Shown one piece after another: positions 6,142 through 7,725 of a DNA stretch of 7,725 nt. The DNA is taken from positions 1-7,725 of the forward strand of contig JAHJWA010000104.1 of assembly GCA_018828205.1 (NCBI GenBank). Direction: 5' to 3'. The notes under the pieces were generated by a model, which did no database searches, was not told the origin of the DNA, and worked only from the letters and a program-made list of their open reading frames with translations. The translations under genes were made by a program, and so were the position numbers. Positions within the stretch are counted from its first letter, which is position 1, and every line of letters starts with the position of its first letter. The stretch is from Alphaproteobacteria bacterium. Lineage in GTDB: Bacteria; Pseudomonadota; Alphaproteobacteria; Sphingomonadales; Sphingomonadaceae.

Positions 6142-7293
6142 ATGGATGTAACCGATCTTCGCATCGCCCTGTTCAGCGGCAACTACAATTACACCCGCGA
6201 CGGGGCGAATCAGGCCCTGAACCGGCTGGTGGGCTATCTGCTCGCGCGGGGTGCGGCGGTGCGCGTCTATGCGCCCACGGTGCCCGAACCCGATTTCGAA
6301 CCCACCGGCGACCTCGTCGATCTGCCCAATATCCGCATGCCGGTGAAGGGACGCGGCGAATACCGCATGGCGACCGGGATCGATGCGAGGGTGAAAGCCG
6401 ATCTGACGGCGTTCGCGCCCAATATGATGCACATCGCCTCGCCCGATCCGGGCGGCCGGGCGGCGCTCAAATGGGCACGGCGGCAGGGCATCCCGGTGCT
6501 TTCCTCGGTCCACACCCGCTTCGAGACCTATCCGCGCTATTACGGGCTCGGCTTTCTGGAACCGCTGATCGAGCGTTACCTGCGCCGCTTCTACACCCGC
6601 TGCGACGCGCTGGTCGCGCCTTCGGAAAGCCAGATCGCCGAATTGAAGGCGCAGCGGATGCACCACGATATCACGATCTGGTCGCGCGGCGTCGATCGCA
6701 CCATCTTCGATCCCTCGCGCCGCGACCTCGATTGGCGCCGCGCGCAGGGAATCGCGGACGAGCAGGTCGCGATCGCCTTCCTCGGACGGCTGGTGATGGA
6801 AAAGGGGCTCGACACTTTCGCCGAGGCGATCGCCGAATTGCAGCGGATGGGGGTCGCGCACAAGGTGCTGGTGATCGGCGACGGGCCGGCGCGCGGCTGG
6901 TTCGAGGAAGCGCTGCCCGGCGCCAGCTTCGTCGGCTTCCAGACCGGACGCGATCTGGGCCGCGCGCTGGCAAGCGCGGATGTCTTCTTCAACCCCTCGG
7001 TCACCGAGACCTTCGGCAATGTCACGCTCGAGGCCATGGCCAGCGGACTGCCGGTGGTCGCCGCGGGCGCGACCGGAGCGGCCAGCCTGGTGCTGGATGG
7101 CGAGACCGGCGCTTTGGTGCCGCCGGGCGATGCCGCCGCCTTTGCGCGCGCGCTGGCGCCCTATTGCACCGACGCCGATCTGCTGCAGGCGCATGGCGCC
7201 GCCGGCGAGCAGCGCGCCCGCGCCTATTCCTGGGACACGATCAACCAGGCGGTGGTCGACACCTATCTGCGCCTGATGGCGCAGCGCGGCTGA
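6142..7293 (+). CDS. GT4-type glycosyltransferase, acceptor unknown
   Basis: This is a GT-B fold retaining glycosyltransferase of 383 residues, of the kind that moves a sugar from a nucleotide donor to a lipid or glycan at the cytoplasmic membrane face. The N-terminal domain has IALFSGNYNYTRDGANQALNR (8-28, acceptor side) and SVHTRFETYPRYYG starting near 122, where H124 is the likely active-site histidine. The C-terminal domain has LGRLVMEKG (214-222), with R216 and K221 for the donor phosphates, and the E-x7-E motif with E289 and E297 in ETFGNVTLE. The segment around HTRF..YPRYYG resembles the MgtA / PimB / SqdX branch (GDP-mannose or UDP-sulfoquinovose users), which hints at glycolipid synthesis, but donor and acceptor are not decided. 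No membrane segment or signal peptide is evident. ATG at 6142 or 6127 could start it, and neither has a clear ribosome binding site. It is divergent from serC and 82 bp before rarA. Confidence 0.9.
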   Translation: MDVTDLRIALFSGNYNYTRDGANQALNRLVGYLLARGAAVRVYAPTVPEPDFEPTGDLVDLPNIRMPVKGRGEYRMATGIDARVKADLTAFAPNMMHIASPDPGGRAALKWARRQGIPVLSSVHTRFETYPRYYGLGFLEPLIERYLRRFYTRCDALVAPSESQIAELKAQRMHHDITIWSRGVDRTIFDPSRRDLDWRRAQGIADEQVAIAFLGRLVMEKGLDTFAEAIAELQRMGVAHKVLVIGDGPARGWFEEALPGASFVGFQTGRDLGRALASADVFFNPSVTETFGNVTLEAMASGLPVVAAGATGAASLVLDGETGALVPPGDAAAFARALAPYCTDADLLQAHGAAGEQRARAYSWDTINQAVVDTYLRLMAQRG

Positions 7294-7306
7294 GGCCAGG
7301 CTCAGC
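7289..7306 (+). terminator. Stem-loop at the glycosyltransferase stop codon
   Basis: GCTGAG (7289-7294), loop GCCAGG and CTCAGC (7301-7306) make a perfect 6-bp stem that includes the TGA stop. No T-run follows, so if it ends transcription it is not a classical intrinsic terminator. rarA follows in the same direction 70 bp later, so read-through is likely. Confidence 0.25.
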
Positions 7307-7375
7307 GCAGCCTCTGCCGTCGCCTCGTGCCGCCCCGGCGATGGATTCTCCCAGAGGAAGTCCTACATAGCCCCG

Positions 7376-7725
7376 ATGGCCGATCTCTTCCCCGACACCG
7401 TGTCACAAGTGTCAACCCCCCCCGCCCAAGCCCGCGACGACGCTCCGCTCGCCGACCGCCTCCGCCCCGCCGCGCTCGGCGAGGTCATCGGGCAGGATCA
7501 TCTGACGGGTCCCGAAGGCCCCATCGGACGCATGGTCGCCGCCGGCCGCCTGTCCTCGATGATCCTGTGGGGCCCGCCCGGCACCGGCAAGACCACCATC
7601 GCCCGCCTGCTCGCCGCCAGCGTCGGGATGCGCTTCGAGAGCGTCAGCGCGGTCTTCTCCGGGGTCGCCGATCTCAAGAAGGCCTTCGCCGCCGCCGACC
7701 GCGCCGCCGAGGCCGGCCAGCGCAC
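7376..7725 (+). CDS. rarA: Replication-associated recombination protein A, N-terminal part
   Basis: RarA (MgsA) is a AAA+ ATPase of the clamp-loader group that acts at stalled replication forks and interacts with single-strand binding protein in other bacteria. Only 116 codons lie in the window; the family is usually about 440 residues. Visible features are the MADLF start common to alphaproteobacterial members, LADRLRPAALGEVIGQDHL (25-43), the conserved N-terminal AAA+ segment, and MILWGPPGTGKTT with Walker A at G66-T73. FESVSAVFSGVADLKKAF follows after the Walker region and is typical of RarA rather than RuvB or DnaX. The start at 7376 lacks a close Shine-Dalgarno sequence: AGAGGAAG lies about 16 nt away, too far to be ideal. 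A C8 run (7416-7423) lies in the poorly conserved codons 14-17. Confidence 0.93.
   Translation, partial: MADLFPDTVSQVSTPPAQARDDAPLADRLRPAALGEVIGQDHLTGPEGPIGRMVAAGRLSSMILWGPPGTGKTTIARLLAASVGMRFESVSAVFSGVADLKKAFAAADRAAEAGQR

Noticed and set aside
5940..6182. In-frame N-terminal extension of serC by 81 residues
   Set aside because: It has no resemblance to aminotransferases and covers the promoter and leader. A strong GAGGAG site fixes the start at 5939.
5587..7194. A 535-codon minus-strand frame across the glycosyltransferase and the serC start
   Set aside because: It is antisense to a well-supported GT4 gene, crosses the serC promoter and is out of frame with serC.
7341..7370. A 9-codon ORF upstream of rarA (ATG at 7341, TAG at 7368)
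   Set aside because: No ribosome binding site, no attenuator-like residue run and no downstream alternative hairpins; most likely chance.
1..7725. CRISPR array, tRNA or rRNA genes, insertion sequence, prophage or toxin-antitoxin module
   Set aside because: No regularly spaced repeats, cloverleaf-type sequence, transposase or integrase motifs, or small paired ORFs were found. All long intervals are occupied by housekeeping genes.

Overview
The window is a GC-rich stretch of chromosome with housekeeping genes and no mobile element. The gene set and protein styles point to an alphaproteobacterium, most likely of the Sphingomonadales (Sphingomonas / Erythrobacter / Novosphingobium type). Supporting signs are the long phosphoserine transaminase variant, a HisZ-dependent histidine pathway, a RarA protein that starts MADLF, and intergenic GTCCCCGC...GCGGGGAC and CTTCGACAAGCTC palindromes of a kind familiar from those genomes. 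The lineage call rests on recognition, not on a search.

Layout from left to right: purA (minus, 3' end cut off by the window edge); an aldo/keto reductase (plus, divergent from purA); hisZ, serA and serC (all minus, transcribed serC then serA then hisZ); a GT4-type glycosyltransferase (plus, divergent from serC); and the first 116 codons of rarA (plus, cut off by the right edge). Coding density is high. The longest gap is the roughly 190 bp divergent region between serC and the glycosyltransferase.

serC and serA carry out the first two committed steps of serine synthesis from 3-phosphoglycerate and look co-transcribed. hisZ, the regulatory subunit for the first histidine step, follows in the same direction. 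purA, the first step from IMP to AMP, lies beyond a reductase gene on the opposite strand. The minus-strand genes therefore form a biosynthetic cluster for serine, histidine and adenine nucleotides, with the reductase set between hisZ and purA. The reductase and hisZ run tail to tail and their stop codons share the palindrome CTAG.

I see no clearly novel system. The best leads are regulatory. First, the short serC leader has a recognisable promoter, two alternative hairpins and a Shine-Dalgarno sequence held in a third hairpin. Second, each gap in the serC-serA-hisZ unit holds a pair of oppositely oriented palindromic repeats, and the two gaps carry different repeat families. Third, the GT4 glycosyltransferase has no assignable acceptor.
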